9,002 nt of DNA from a candidate division LCP-89 bacterium. Its GTDB lineage: Bacteria; Electryoneota; B3-LCP. How positions within the stretch are numbered: the first letter of the stretch is position 1; each line of letters begins with the position of its first letter. Below the pieces are notes generated by a model. The model had not been told where the DNA came from. It saw nothing but the letters and a program-made list of their open reading frames with translations, and made no database searches. A program made the translations under genes and the position numbers. Positions 1 to 7,144 of the stretch are shown one piece after another. The stretch is taken from contig JALGZU010000098.1 of the NCBI GenBank assembly GCA_025774735.1, positions 1 to 9,002 of the forward strand, written 5' to 3'.

Positions 1-1389
1 GAGCAGTTCTACCTGCGCTCCCTCGACTGGTCGCCGGAATCGGACCAACTCCTGATTGAGGTGATGCGCCGGGATATGCTAGAACGGCACATCCTGATAG
101 CCGACGTCGCCACCGGCAGAGTCGATACGGTGTGGCAAGAAACGGAGGACAAGTGGATCCCCCGCAACATGGCGCGGGTGCGCTTCGGTCCGGATGGTGA
201 AGACATCATATTCGGTTCGGAGATGAGCGGCTGGTGCCATCTCTACTCCATCCCGGCGGATGCCGCGGACGAAAAGATTATCCGGGTGCTGACGGCAGGT
301 GAGTGGGAGATTCCATCCGGCTCCTGGGGCGGCGGCAATGACTGGAAGATGTCGACCGACCGACGTTCCCTATTGTACATATCCGGAGAAGACGACCCGG
401 CCGAACGGCATCTCTACCACATCGAACTGCCGGGTGGAACGAAGCAGAGGGTGATGGCGGAGAGGGGCTGGATCCGTTCTTTTGAGATCACAGATGATGG
501 GTCAAAGGCGGCGCTGATCTACGGTGACCTGGATGAACCTTACGACCTTTACTGGTGCAATGCGAAGTCGGAAAAGTCCTTAAAGAGGTTAACCTATTCG
601 CAGCCGAAAGCCTTCAGCGAATACGACTGGTTCAAACCGGAATACATCACGATTCCGACCTCAGACGGGCTGTCTTTCCCCGCCAAGCTCTGGCTTCCTG
701 ACGCGGAAAAACAGCCCGCACCACTGATCGTATACATCCACGGCGCCGGATACCACCAGAACGTCGAACGGACCGCCTGGGGGTACGAAGACCGCTTCCA
801 CCGCATGCTGGTACAGGAGGGCTTCGCCGTCGTCGATATCGATTACCGCGGATCGTCCGGTTATGGCCGCGATTGGCGGGTGGGGATTTACCGCCATACG
901 GGCGGCAAAGATTTAGACGACGCTGTGGATGCGGCGAATTACTGCATCGAGAGAGGTTGGGGCAAACCGGGTGTAGGCATCTGGGGCTGGTCCTACGGCG
1001 GATTTTTAACCAACATGGCCATGTTCAAACGTCCTGACGTTTTTAAGGTCGGCTGTTCCGTTGCCGCAGTGAACGACTGGATAAATTACAACCTGGAGTA
1101 CACTACTCAGCGTTACAAAGACCCGGATCAGGATCCCGAAGCGTACACACAATCCTCCCCCATCACCTTCGCGGATGGACTGGAAGGCAAGCTGCTTTTA
1201 GTCCACGGAATGAGGGATAACAACGTCCACGTTCAGGATACCATCCAGTTGATGGACAAACTGATCCGCCAGGGAAAGAAGTTTGACCTTCTGCTCTATC
1301 CGCGCGAAAGACACGGTTTTTCACGGGACGAATCAGACGTTCACGTCATGCAAGCGATCCTGGACTACTTTAAGGAACACCTGAGGTAA
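1..1389 (+). CDS. S9 family peptidase (prolyl oligopeptidase / DPP-IV-like), 3' part
   Basis: This is the C-terminal part of a serine peptidase that trims peptides, typically after proline, and is often exported in this family. The frame is open from the first base of the window, so the gene starts outside it; 462 codons are visible. The first part (about residues 1-200) resembles the end of the N-terminal beta-propeller, and the rest is the alpha/beta-hydrolase catalytic domain. The nucleophile Ser lies in GWSYGG (codon 991-993), the acid Asp in HGMRDNNVH (codon 1216-1218) and the His in RERHGF (codon 1312-1314), so the triad is complete and correctly ordered. An oxyanion-region motif YIHGAGYH precedes them. 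The N-terminal half and any signal peptide are not visible, so the subfamily (S9B versus S9C) is uncertain. The stop TAA is followed 3 bases later by the next start, whose Shine-Dalgarno lies inside the last codons, which suggests one operon. Confidence 0.95.
   Translation, partial: EQFYLRSLDWSPESDQLLIEVMRRDMLERHILIADVATGRVDTVWQETEDKWIPRNMARVRFGPDGEDIIFGSEMSGWCHLYSIPADAADEKIIRVLTAGEWEIPSGSWGGGNDWKMSTDRRSLLYISGEDDPAERHLYHIELPGGTKQRVMAERGWIRSFEITDDGSKAALIYGDLDEPYDLYWCNAKSEKSLKRLTYSQPKAFSEYDWFKPEYITIPTSDGLSFPAKLWLPDAEKQPAPLIVYIHGAGYHQNVERTAWGYEDRFHRMLVQEGFAVVDIDYRGSSGYGRDWRVGIYRHTGGKDLDDAVDAANYCIERGWGKPGVGIWGWSYGGFLTNMAMFKRPDVFKVGCSVAAVNDWINYNLEYTTQRYKDPDQDPEAYTQSSPITFADGLEGKLLLVHGMRDNNVHVQDTIQLMDKLIRQGKKFDLLLYPRERHGFSRDESDVHVMQAILDYFKEHLR
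1383..1387 (+). promoter_or_regulatory. Shine-Dalgarno GAGGT for the ATG at 1393
   Basis: GAGGT overlaps the last codons of the peptidase and sits 5 bases before ATG 1393. It supports translation starting at 1393, not at the ATG at 1468, which has no Shine-Dalgarno-like sequence before it. This makes the in-frame TGA at 1465 biologically relevant. Confidence 0.6.
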
Positions 1390-1392
1390 ATC

Positions 1393-1467
1393 ATGAGAAG
1401 GAACGCGATCAGAACCATTTTGCTGACGTGCATGTTCGTCATCCTGCAGGCGCATTCGGGTTGCTGA
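1393..1467 (+). other. Signal-peptide-like leader ended by in-frame TGA
   Basis: From ATG 1393 the frame encodes 24 residues that look like a bacterial export signal: basic start MRRNAIR, a hydrophobic core ILLTCMFVIL, and then AHSGC. The Cys at codon 1462-1464 could be a lipoprotein Cys, although His at -3 is atypical for a lipobox. The next codon is TGA (1465-1467), then ATG 1468 in the same frame begins a 200-codon open frame. The simplest reading is one exported protein or lipoprotein gene broken by a nonsense change or a sequencing error. Alternatives are a separate short leader peptide with reinitiation at the adjacent ATG, or recoding of the TGA. Confidence 0.55.
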
Positions 1468-2070
1468 ATGCTCTGGGACGCGATCGGCGGAACGCCGGTC
1501 TGTCATGCGGGCGAATTTCGTCGGACGGAGATCCCACACCAACTAGGGTTCACGAAGATCACCGAGGGGGCCATCCCGCAAATGATGCGGTGGGGTAAAG
1601 CAGCGCTGATCATTCCAGCGGAAGGGGCAGCATTGGATTTCCCGGTTGATGGTTTGAATATCAATATTGAAACGGCTGATCTCGATTCGCTGCATATGCC
1701 TATCGAGGTAGCTTTCAGCGAGGGGGCGGATCTACACCTGTATCTGGTATATGGGTGGAGTACATCCGGGCTCGACGAGCTGCGATCGGCGACCCTCGAT
1801 TCCGCTCAAATTGTCGGAAAGAGTATCGAGATCTGGACGTCACGGCCCGTAGTTCAGTACGGTCCCGGTGTCCGGGGAACGGCGGACATGCGTTTTATCG
1901 GCTGGGATATCGCGGTGGGAAATCTGCGACCTAGTGATTACACCACAACGGTATATACAAAGAGGGATACACTCAGGCGGGGATCTGATCCCGGATCAGG
2001 AGTGGGTGCTGCAAAAAGTAACTACAGGTTGTGGAACGAATTTAAAGTAGCTGTTGAGAAGGGTGACTGA
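1468..2070 (+). CDS. Hypothetical protein, probable body of an exported protein/lipoprotein
   Basis: I do not recognise a family. The open frame is 200 codons and ends in TGA. The sequence is rich in alternating hydrophobic/polar stretches (for example ADLHLYLVYGWS, KSIEIWTSRPVVQYG, MRFIGWDIAVGN), suggesting a beta-rich fold, and has one Cys near the start. There is no membrane segment inside. The start at 1468 is weak because no ribosome site precedes it, whereas an in-frame upstream ATG at 1393 has a good Shine-Dalgarno and encodes a signal peptide; full-length reading would give 225 residues with the TGA at position 25. It follows the peptidase by 3 bases (counting from 1393), so the two are probably co-transcribed. 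It converges with the gtrA-like gene with a gap of 39 bases and no visible terminator. Coding is supported by the long open frame and the operon position; the function is unknown. Confidence 0.6.
   Translation: MLWDAIGGTPVCHAGEFRRTEIPHQLGFTKITEGAIPQMMRWGKAALIIPAEGAALDFPVDGLNINIETADLDSLHMPIEVAFSEGADLHLYLVYGWSTSGLDELRSATLDSAQIVGKSIEIWTSRPVVQYGPGVRGTADMRFIGWDIAVGNLRPSDYTTTVYTKRDTLRRGSDPGSGVGAAKSNYRLWNEFKVAVEKGD
1482..1500 (+). other. Stem-loop just downstream of the in-frame TGA (SECIS-like geometry)
   Basis: GATCGGC (1482-1488) pairs with GCCGGTC (1494-1500), 7 bp with one G-T pair, around the loop GGAAC. The loop begins 22 bases after the TGA at 1465-1467. Bacterial SECIS elements are hairpins with a G at the start of the apical loop at about this distance from UGA, so the geometry is compatible. 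A short GC-rich hairpin is easily found by chance and no selenocysteine machinery is in the window, so this is weak evidence. Confidence 0.2.
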
Positions 2071-2109
2071 CGGTTAGAGTGACAATCAATCCTAAGAAGC
2101 CTGGAATGG

Positions 2110-2598
2110 TTATGCACCTGTCGAATCGATCGGTGGATTCCCTTTCGGGCTTTCCTCGCTCTTACTTCGCTGCCCAAACTTCGAAAAGATGAAAGAACGA
2201 ATTCCTTCCTGGAAAGTCAAAGTGTAATGCCCCCAGAAACTCCAGATCATCACAATTCCCACCCCGAAGAACTGCGCGACGAGCAGACGCATGTGAACGA
2301 CCTGGACGAAAATTTCCATCAATACGGCTTTTAAACACAATCCTGTAGTAGCGACGAAGAAAAAGGTGCGCGCCTGCTTGAGGATAGGGCGGTCTTCTGA
2401 AGAGAAGTTCACGTACTTGTTCAACAAGAAGTTAGCAACCATCCCGCAGAGGTAGGCCAGTGCGGCTGAAAGCCAGACGAAGAGCCCGAACTTCACGCGG
2501 AATACGACCAAAGCGGCCGTATCAACCACGGTCGCCAGGCCACCGATCCAGATGTAGTTTAGAAAGAGTCTAACTATGCGTTTATCGGGTCGCCACAT
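2110..2598 (-). CDS. GtrA family membrane protein
   Basis: GtrA-like proteins are small inner-membrane proteins of four helices, thought to flip or help transfer polyprenyl-phosphate-linked sugars during cell-surface polysaccharide or O-antigen modification. The 162-residue product has four hydrophobic segments at about 14-33, 38-57, 78-98 and 104-124. The family-typical motif NFLLNKYVNF (56-65) lies after helix 2, and a WGHYTLTF segment follows helix 4. A polar tail (about 140-162) follows. The ATG at 2596-2598 is preceded by AGGA (2604-2607) at a normal distance. It lies 93 bases downstream of the metallo-hydrolase on the same strand and is probably the last gene of that operon. No glycosyltransferase partner is visible, so its sugar substrate cannot be inferred. 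Confidence 0.88.
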   Translation of the reverse strand: MWRPDKRIVRLFLNYIWIGGLATVVDTAALVVFRVKFGLFVWLSAALAYLCGMVANFLLNKYVNFSSEDRPILKQARTFFFVATTGLCLKAVLMEIFVQVVHMRLLVAQFFGVGIVMIWSFWGHYTLTFQEGIRSFIFSKFGQRSKSEESPKGNPPIDSTGA

Positions 2599-2691
2599 GG
2601 GATTCCTGAATATAACTCACTAATGTAAGAAAATGCTTCGCTGCAGAACGTGATCTGGCGCATACCAATCACATTATGTAATCCAGCACAC

Positions 2692-3252
2692 TCATGGAAT
2701 CAGGAATGGATTAAATAGACGTTCGATACCAACGGTGGTAGCGGGGCCGTGTCCGGGGTGGAGAACCATATCATCTCCCAGCGTCAGTATCTTCTGACGA
2801 ATCGACTGGACCTCCCTGTCAAAACTCTCACGGTCCGACGTCCCTCCGATAGACCCGGCGAAAATCAGGTCACCGCAAAAGATATCTCCTCCTACGACAA
2901 AGCTCAATGCATCCTCTGTATGGCCCGGAGTCGCCAGAACTTTAACCTGTAATTGGCCTACCTCAAAGACATCACCATCCTTCAGTTCCCTACCACCGTA
3001 TGAGCCGGGCGTTCGACCCATCACCTTCGCATCGCTGAACTCAGCGCGCAACGCGTCAATTCCTCCGGTATGATCTTGATGATTGTGTGTAATCAAGACG
3101 GTTTCCAACTTCAGGTCCATGTCTGTCAGGAAGCCGGACAGGCGCTCGTTCCACTCTCCCGGATCAATGACGGCGGCAGTGTTCGTATCCTTGCAGCCTA
3201 TGATGTAGCAGTTCGTTTCGTTGATGGAGAGGAGAAAGTGTTCCAGGATCAT
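2692..3252 (-). CDS. MBL-fold metallo-hydrolase, glyoxalase II-like
   Basis: A cytoplasmic hydrolase of the metallo-beta-lactamase fold, of the short (about 190-210 residue) glyoxalase-II-like/YcbL group that typically hydrolyses thioesters such as S-lactoylglutathione. The product has 186 residues. The metal-binding set is complete: H56, H58, D60 and H61 in THNHQDHTGG, H111 in TPGHTED, D128 in CGDLIF, and H168 in HPGHGP. N-terminal SINETNCYIIG and VIDPGEW are also usual for this group. The C-terminal substrate-binding helices of classical glyoxalase II are absent, so the natural substrate is open. ATG 3250-3252 overlaps the stop of the pentapeptide gene as ATGA, and GGGGAGA precedes it, so translation is probably coupled to the upstream gene. 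Confidence 0.93.
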   Translation of the reverse strand: MILEHFLLSINETNCYIIGCKDTNTAAVIDPGEWNERLSGFLTDMDLKLETVLITHNHQDHTGGIDALRAEFSDAKVMGRTPGSYGGRELKDGDVFEVGQLQVKVLATPGHTEDALSFVVGGDIFCGDLIFAGSIGGTSDRESFDREVQSIRQKILTLGDDMVLHPGHGPATTVGIERLFNPFLIP

Positions 3253-4100
3253 GAGTTCTCCCCATCGCTGAAGATGGCACCATCTGTGTTGGCTGATTCC
3301 AGGTTGGTACCGGACAAGTCAGCTCCACGCAAAATAGCCCGTTCCATAACCGCACCGTCGATTTGAACACCCGCCAGCGTGGCCTCACTGAGATCTGCTT
3401 CGCGCAGGATTGTTCTTTCCAAACGCGCACCGCTTAAATCGGCCCTGGCCAGTCTCGCCCGCCCAGGCCGGGAATAGAAGAGATCTGCTCCCGCAAGATT
3501 CGTCTCTTCGAGGTCAGCCCCTACGAGGTTGGCACGCGACAGATTCGCTTCCCGAAAAGATGCCGTTGAAGCACGCGCTCCGCCCAATACAGCAAAGGAG
3601 AGATCCGCCTCACTGAGGTCAGCCGCTTCGAGTATAGAGAAATCCAGGCGTGCGCGGCAGAGGGAGGCCCTACGCAGGATGGCGCCACGCAGATCAGCGT
3701 GGGACAAGTTGGCATCCGCTAACTGAGACGATTCAAAATCGCACTCTGCCAGGAAAGCTGCTTCCATCCGCGCTCCGCTGCCCTGTAGCCGGGCGAACTT
3801 CGCATATCTGAAATCGCCACCGCGCAGATCGGCTCCTGACAGATCCGCACCGGAAAAATCGGCACCGGCCAGACGGGCGCCGCTCAGGTCAGCTCTAGCC
3901 AGTTTTGCACCTTTCAGGTTGATATTGTCCATCACGATTCTGGCAAGATTGGCTCCACTGAGTTCAGACCCCGATGCGACTCGCTCTTCGAGGTCGGCGC
4001 GATAGCGATCCTTGTCGTCCAGATGAAACCAGCATTTATCGGCCAGGATCACAGCCTTGAACCTGCACCCCTCATATTGGCAATTTTTCGTTGGTAACAC
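3249..4100 (-). CDS. Pentapeptide-repeat protein with N-terminal Cys/His cluster
   Basis: A 283-residue protein of which about residues 45-280 are A(D/N)LXX-type pentapeptides (for example ADLSGARLAGADFSGADL), some 46 repeats predicted to form a right-handed quadrilateral beta-helix of 11-12 coils. Such proteins act mostly by protein-protein contact or DNA mimicry; no specific partner can be read here. The N-terminus carries C7, C12, C23 and H26 (CQYEGC ... CWFH), spaced like a small zinc site. The start is GTG at 4098-4100: a stop codon lies four codons upstream in frame (TAG at 4110-4112), and no ATG would retain the Cys cluster. Its ribosome site is weak. There is no signal peptide. The stop overlaps the next gene start (ATGA), so it heads a two- or three-gene operon with the MBL hydrolase and the GtrA-like protein. 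Confidence 0.92.
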   Translation of the reverse strand: MLPTKNCQYEGCRFKAVILADKCWFHLDDKDRYRADLEERVASGSELSGANLARIVMDNINLKGAKLARADLSGARLAGADFSGADLSGADLRGGDFRYAKFARLQGSGARMEAAFLAECDFESSQLADANLSHADLRGAILRRASLCRARLDFSILEAADLSEADLSFAVLGGARASTASFREANLSRANLVGADLEETNLAGADLFYSRPGRARLARADLSGARLERTILREADLSEATLAGVQIDGAVMERAILRGADLSGTNLESANTDGAIFSDGENS

Positions 4101-4191
4101 GGTGTTTCTCTATGATTTCAATTCATCCAGTTCGGGTCTGTGAAAGCCATTCCTTAAGCTTTCAGATTCCCCCTATATACAGATACGAGTA

Positions 4192-4224
4192 AATGCGGCA
4201 CTCACGTGATGTAAGAGCCGCATT
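4192..4224 (-). terminator. Hairpin downstream of hyuA-like gene, possible terminator
   Basis: AATGCGGC (4192-4199) and GCCGCATT (4217-4224) form a perfect 8-bp stem beginning 15 bases after the hyuA stop. The 17-base loop contains the palindrome TCACGTGA. On the - strand the stem is followed only by TTTACTC, a poor U-tract, so termination would be inefficient; it could instead be an operator before the pentapeptide operon. Confidence 0.35.
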
Positions 4225-4238
4225 GAAGTGATTTTAAT

Positions 4239-6320
4239 TCAATTCTTCAAATTCAGCAGGAGGCAGCCCCGGGCGTCCACGGTGAGATGCCATTCAGGCG
4301 GCACCACGGTGGTGGAAATAACTTCTTCTATCAAGCAGGGTCCCTGGAATTCCGTACCGGCGGGCAATGCATCGCGCTCGTACACGGGAACCTCCGTGAA
4401 ACCCCGGTCGAAGAAGAATACCCGGCGGGACTGTTTAACCTCAGCTTTTAAGTCAGAAGCGACCGGTTTCTTTTCCGGCAGCGAGACATCGGGAGAACGG
4501 CCAACGGCTGTGACTCGCAGATTTACCCATTCCGTGATCTCGTCCACAGCCTTGAATGCGTAAACCAGCTCGTGCAACTGATGGAAGGCTGAAACGACCG
4601 CATCCAAATCCTCGCGGGTACAGCGACCGCTTTCGGGAAAGGGCACGTTCAGATCGTACGATTGCCCTTCGAGGCGTAAATCAGCAGACCAGGTAAATAA
4701 CATCCGCTCAGCGGGGATACCCTCGGCTACCAGGCGCTCCCTGCCTTCTCGCTGCAGTTCGAGTAGAATCCTGGATATCTCCTCGATCTTGACATCATCC
4801 TGATTTGCCATGATCGTTTGGACATAATCGTGGCGGGCATCCGCTACCAGCAAACCCAGCGCTGAGAGGTTCCCAGCGAAGGGTGGAACGACTACCCGAT
4901 TCATTCCCAGTTCTTGGGCGATCTCCGCCGCGTGCAAAGCTCCCGCGCCACCGAATGCCATGAGGGCAAATTCGCGGACGTCCAGTCCTTTTTGAGTCGT
5001 GCGTGCTGTGATTCCTTTCGCCATCTTGGCGTTGACAACGCGCAGAATTCCGGCAGCGGTATCCTCGGAGGTCATATTCATCTGTTCGGCAATCCTCGTG
5101 CTGATCGCCTTTTTGGCCGCACCTGCATCCAGATTCATCCTCCCACCCAGAAAGTAATCAGGATTCAGCCGGCCCAGTATCAGGTTGGCATCCGTTACGG
5201 TCGGTTGTTCACCGCCGCGTCCATAGCAAACGGGACCGGGTTCCGCTCCTGCGGATTCAGGACCCACTTCCAGAATCCCACCCGGCTCTACTCGCGCCAG
5301 AGATCCTCCACCTGCGCCGATGGCGTAGATATTCACCATGGGTATTTTGGCAGGATATCCCTCCAGGTTCCCTTCCCGGGAGATGCGTGGCTTACCGTCT
5401 TCTACCAATCCGATATCGAAACTGGTGCCTCCCATGTCAATGGTTATCACCCGGGGCTCATTCACAAGCGAACCGATGAAAGCTCCCGCCAAGGCACCCC
5501 CGGCAGGACCGGAATTCACGGTGTTCACAGCTCGTTCGCGAGCGACTTCCACGGTCATCGATCCGCCACTGGCCTGCATGATACGCAAATCGTCAACGCC
5601 AAATTTTTGTTTCAGCCGGTCTGAAAGGGTGTCCAGATAGGCTTTAATAATCGGCAGCAGGTAGGCATTTATAACCGCTGTGGAGGTACGCTCGTATTCC
5701 CGGAATTCTGGGGCAAGCAGACTCGAGAGAGAAACATACGCAGCGGGGATTTCTTCACTGACGATTTCGGCGACACGCTTTTCGTGAGAATCATTCAGAA
5801 AACTAAAGAGTAGGCAGACGGCGATAGAATCAACGCGCTGGTCTTTGAGAAACCGCACTGCTTCGCGAACTGACGTCTCATCGAGTGGCTTGACGACCTC
5901 ACCAACAGCACCGATCCTTTCGATGACTTCGCGGCGCAAGTAGCGGGGAATAAGCGGGGGCGGATTATCCACGGTAAAATCGTATAGAGCCTCAGGTGGG
6001 CGCTGCACCCTGCCTATTTCCAGAACGTCGCGGAAACCAGCGGTCGTAATTAAACCGGTCTTCGCTCCCTTTCTCTCGATGAGTGCATTGGTACCGATCG
6101 TAGTACCGTGAACGATCCCATGAATCCGCGATTTCTCCGTATCACCTGTTGGTCCCTGCAGTCCCGCATGGTCGAGCAGTTCTTCTATACCCCGAATGAC
6201 GCCCTGCGCTAAATCTTTCGGCGTCGTCAGGGTTTTAGTGTAATAAACCTGGCCGGTTGAATCGTCAAAACCAACGACGTCGGTGAAGGTTCCGCCGACG
6301 TCTATCCCGATACGCATCAT
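4239..6320 (-). CDS. hyuA: Hydantoinase/oxoprolinase family protein, subunit A (HyuA-like)
   Basis: Members of this family use ATP to open cyclic amides such as hydantoins or 5-oxoproline, usually as an A subunit working with a B subunit; relatives form acetone and acetophenone carboxylases. The product is 693 residues, normal for subunit A. The N-terminal ATP-binding motif GIDVGGTFTD is at 5-14. The second domain has NSGPAGGA, TIDMGGTSFD (Asp295) and GAGGGSLARVE (about 335), and the C-terminal part has AFGGAGALHAAEIAQELG (about 450). No break is visible. The frame could begin at GTG 6332, but ATG 6320 (or 6317) is preferred because GAGA lies six bases before it and it gives the usual short N-terminus before GIDVGG. 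It has its own promoter (6359-6387). No hyuB gene is adjacent: the next gene downstream is the pentapeptide protein and the upstream neighbour is divergent. The substrate is therefore not predictable. Confidence 0.93.
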   Translation of the reverse strand: MMRIGIDVGGTFTDVVGFDDSTGQVYYTKTLTTPKDLAQGVIRGIEELLDHAGLQGPTGDTEKSRIHGIVHGTTIGTNALIERKGAKTGLITTAGFRDVLEIGRVQRPPEALYDFTVDNPPPLIPRYLRREVIERIGAVGEVVKPLDETSVREAVRFLKDQRVDSIAVCLLFSFLNDSHEKRVAEIVSEEIPAAYVSLSSLLAPEFREYERTSTAVINAYLLPIIKAYLDTLSDRLKQKFGVDDLRIMQASGGSMTVEVARERAVNTVNSGPAGGALAGAFIGSLVNEPRVITIDMGGTSFDIGLVEDGKPRISREGNLEGYPAKIPMVNIYAIGAGGGSLARVEPGGILEVGPESAGAEPGPVCYGRGGEQPTVTDANLILGRLNPDYFLGGRMNLDAGAAKKAISTRIAEQMNMTSEDTAAGILRVVNAKMAKGITARTTQKGLDVREFALMAFGGAGALHAAEIAQELGMNRVVVPPFAGNLSALGLLVADARHDYVQTIMANQDDVKIEEISRILLELQREGRERLVAEGIPAERMLFTWSADLRLEGQSYDLNVPFPESGRCTREDLDAVVSAFHQLHELVYAFKAVDEITEWVNLRVTAVGRSPDVSLPEKKPVASDLKAEVKQSRRVFFFDRGFTEVPVYERDALPAGTEFQGPCLIEEVISTTVVPPEWHLTVDARGCLLLNLKN

Positions 6321-6358
6321 GGAAGTTCTCACAGCAAGTGGATCACCGAAATCAAAAT

Positions 6359-6387
6359 AATATATAATTTTACACGGAATTAGTCAA
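6359..6387 (-). promoter_or_regulatory. sigma70-type promoter for hyuA-like gene
   Basis: On the - strand TTGACT (plus 6382-6387), a 17-base spacer and TATATT (plus 6359-6364) match the sigma70 consensus in 10 of 12 bases. The predicted transcript starts near 6352, about 30 bases before ATG 6320. Confidence 0.7.
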
Positions 6388-6594
6388 GCGGCAAAGGAGG
6401 TATTATCCGTCGGATTTCTCCTCTTCAGCGAAATACTTGCCGGATGGTATACGGGACATGTGACCACCCATAAATTCATGCAATATCTTTTTGGGAAATC
6501 TGTTTTCTTGTACCATATTAAGACGAATGCCGGATGATGAACCTTGTGGGCTCCTGCTCTGACATTAGAGTCCTGATGAATGAATGCGAAAAAC

Positions 6595-6602
6595 GGAAGA
6601 GG
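6595..6602 (+). promoter_or_regulatory. Shine-Dalgarno GGAAGAGG deciding the response-regulator start
   Basis: GGAAGAGG ends 4 bases before ATG 6607. The earlier in-frame ATG at 6580 has no comparable site, so 6607 is preferred. Confidence 0.55.
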
Positions 6603-6606
6603 CAAG

Positions 6607-7023
6607 ATGACTCCAACCCCGAGACGATCCGATGCGAGCAAAACAATGTCCCCGCCCAAGCGCGTGCTGGTCATCGATGATGAGGAATCCATTCGCATCT
6701 TATTAAAGGAATATTTCGAAATTATCGGTCTGGATGTCCGGGCGGAACCGTCCGGATCGGAGGGACTCAGAGCTATTACTGAAGACGACTACGGCCTGGT
6801 CATTTGCGATGTCGCCATGCCGGGCATGGACGGTTTTCAGGTTTTCGAAGAAATCCTCAGTCTGAAGCCGGAACAAAACTTTCTCTTCATGACCGGTTTC
6901 ACCTTCGAAGGATCCCGGCAGAATTTAATTAATAAATCGCTGGGACTGCTGCGCAAGCCATTCCACCTGAACGATCTGAATTCAATCCTCGAAGATATTT
7001 ACACAGATTTACCGAAATGTTGA
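6607..7023 (+). CDS. Single-domain response regulator (CheY-like receiver)
   Basis: A 138-residue protein that is one receiver domain, with a short basic/Pro-rich lead (1-17) and no output domain. Receiver landmarks are complete: acidic pair D24/D25 in VLVIDDEE, phospho-acceptor D68 in VICDVAMPGMDG, T96 in FMTGF, and K117 followed by cis-Pro in RKPF. It would be phosphorylated by a histidine kinase and act by binding a partner protein. No kinase gene is in the window, so it is an orphan here. An alternative start at 6580 would add nine residues; 6607 is chosen for its ribosome site. It is transcribed divergently from the hyuA-like gene with 286 bases between their starts; I found no strong promoter match on this side. 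Two tandem terminators follow. Confidence 0.92.
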   Translation: MTPTPRRSDASKTMSPPKRVLVIDDEESIRILLKEYFEIIGLDVRAEPSGSEGLRAITEDDYGLVICDVAMPGMDGFQVFEEILSLKPEQNFLFMTGFTFEGSRQNLINKSLGLLRKPFHLNDLNSILEDIYTDLPKC

Positions 7024-7057
7024 GTGGAAATATTTTTTTAGCTGAACGGGAAAAATC

Positions 7058-7086
7058 AAAGCGACCGTAGAAAGTCGCTTTTTTTT
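7058..7086 (+). terminator. Intrinsic terminator after the response regulator
   Basis: AAAGCGAC (7058-7065) pairs with GTCGCTTT (7074-7081), a perfect 8-bp stem with an 8-base loop, followed by further T residues to 7086. It lies 35 bases after the stop. Confidence 0.88.
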
Positions 7087-7116
7087 GCCCGCTGACATAG
7101 CCATTTGAAATAGGCC

Positions 7117-7144
7117 GGGGCGGATCCGAGGATCCGCCCCTTTT
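7117..7144 (+). terminator. Second, tandem terminator with perfect 11-bp stem
   Basis: GGGGCGGATCC (7117-7127) and GGATCCGCCCC (7130-7140) are exact inverted repeats separated by GA, followed by TTTT. As the innermost pairs cannot close on a 2-base loop, the working loop is CGAG or larger. It backs up the terminator at 7058. Confidence 0.75.

Noticed and set aside
1468..2070. Genome-wide recoding of TGA as an amino acid, to explain the TGA at 1465
   Set aside because: The response regulator, the metallo-hydrolase, the hyuA-like gene and this frame itself all end naturally at TGA at family-typical lengths.
3249..4100. DNA tandem-repeat array
   Set aside because: The periodicity is at the protein level (pentapeptides); the DNA units are too diverged to be a sequence repeat.
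4914..5624. Long open frame of 236 codons on the + strand
   Set aside because: It lies wholly antisense to the hyuA-like gene, whose motifs are intact; there is no ribosome site and the product shows no family resemblance.
6438..6536. 9-base direct repeat TGCCGGATG (6438-6446 and 6528-6536) before the response regulator
   Set aside because: Two short copies 90 bases apart without symmetry or promoter overlap are not enough to call an operator.
6384..6698. Open frame on the - strand overlapping the response regulator start
   Set aside because: It overlaps the -35 box of hyuA and the well-supported receiver gene, and its product has no recognisable features.
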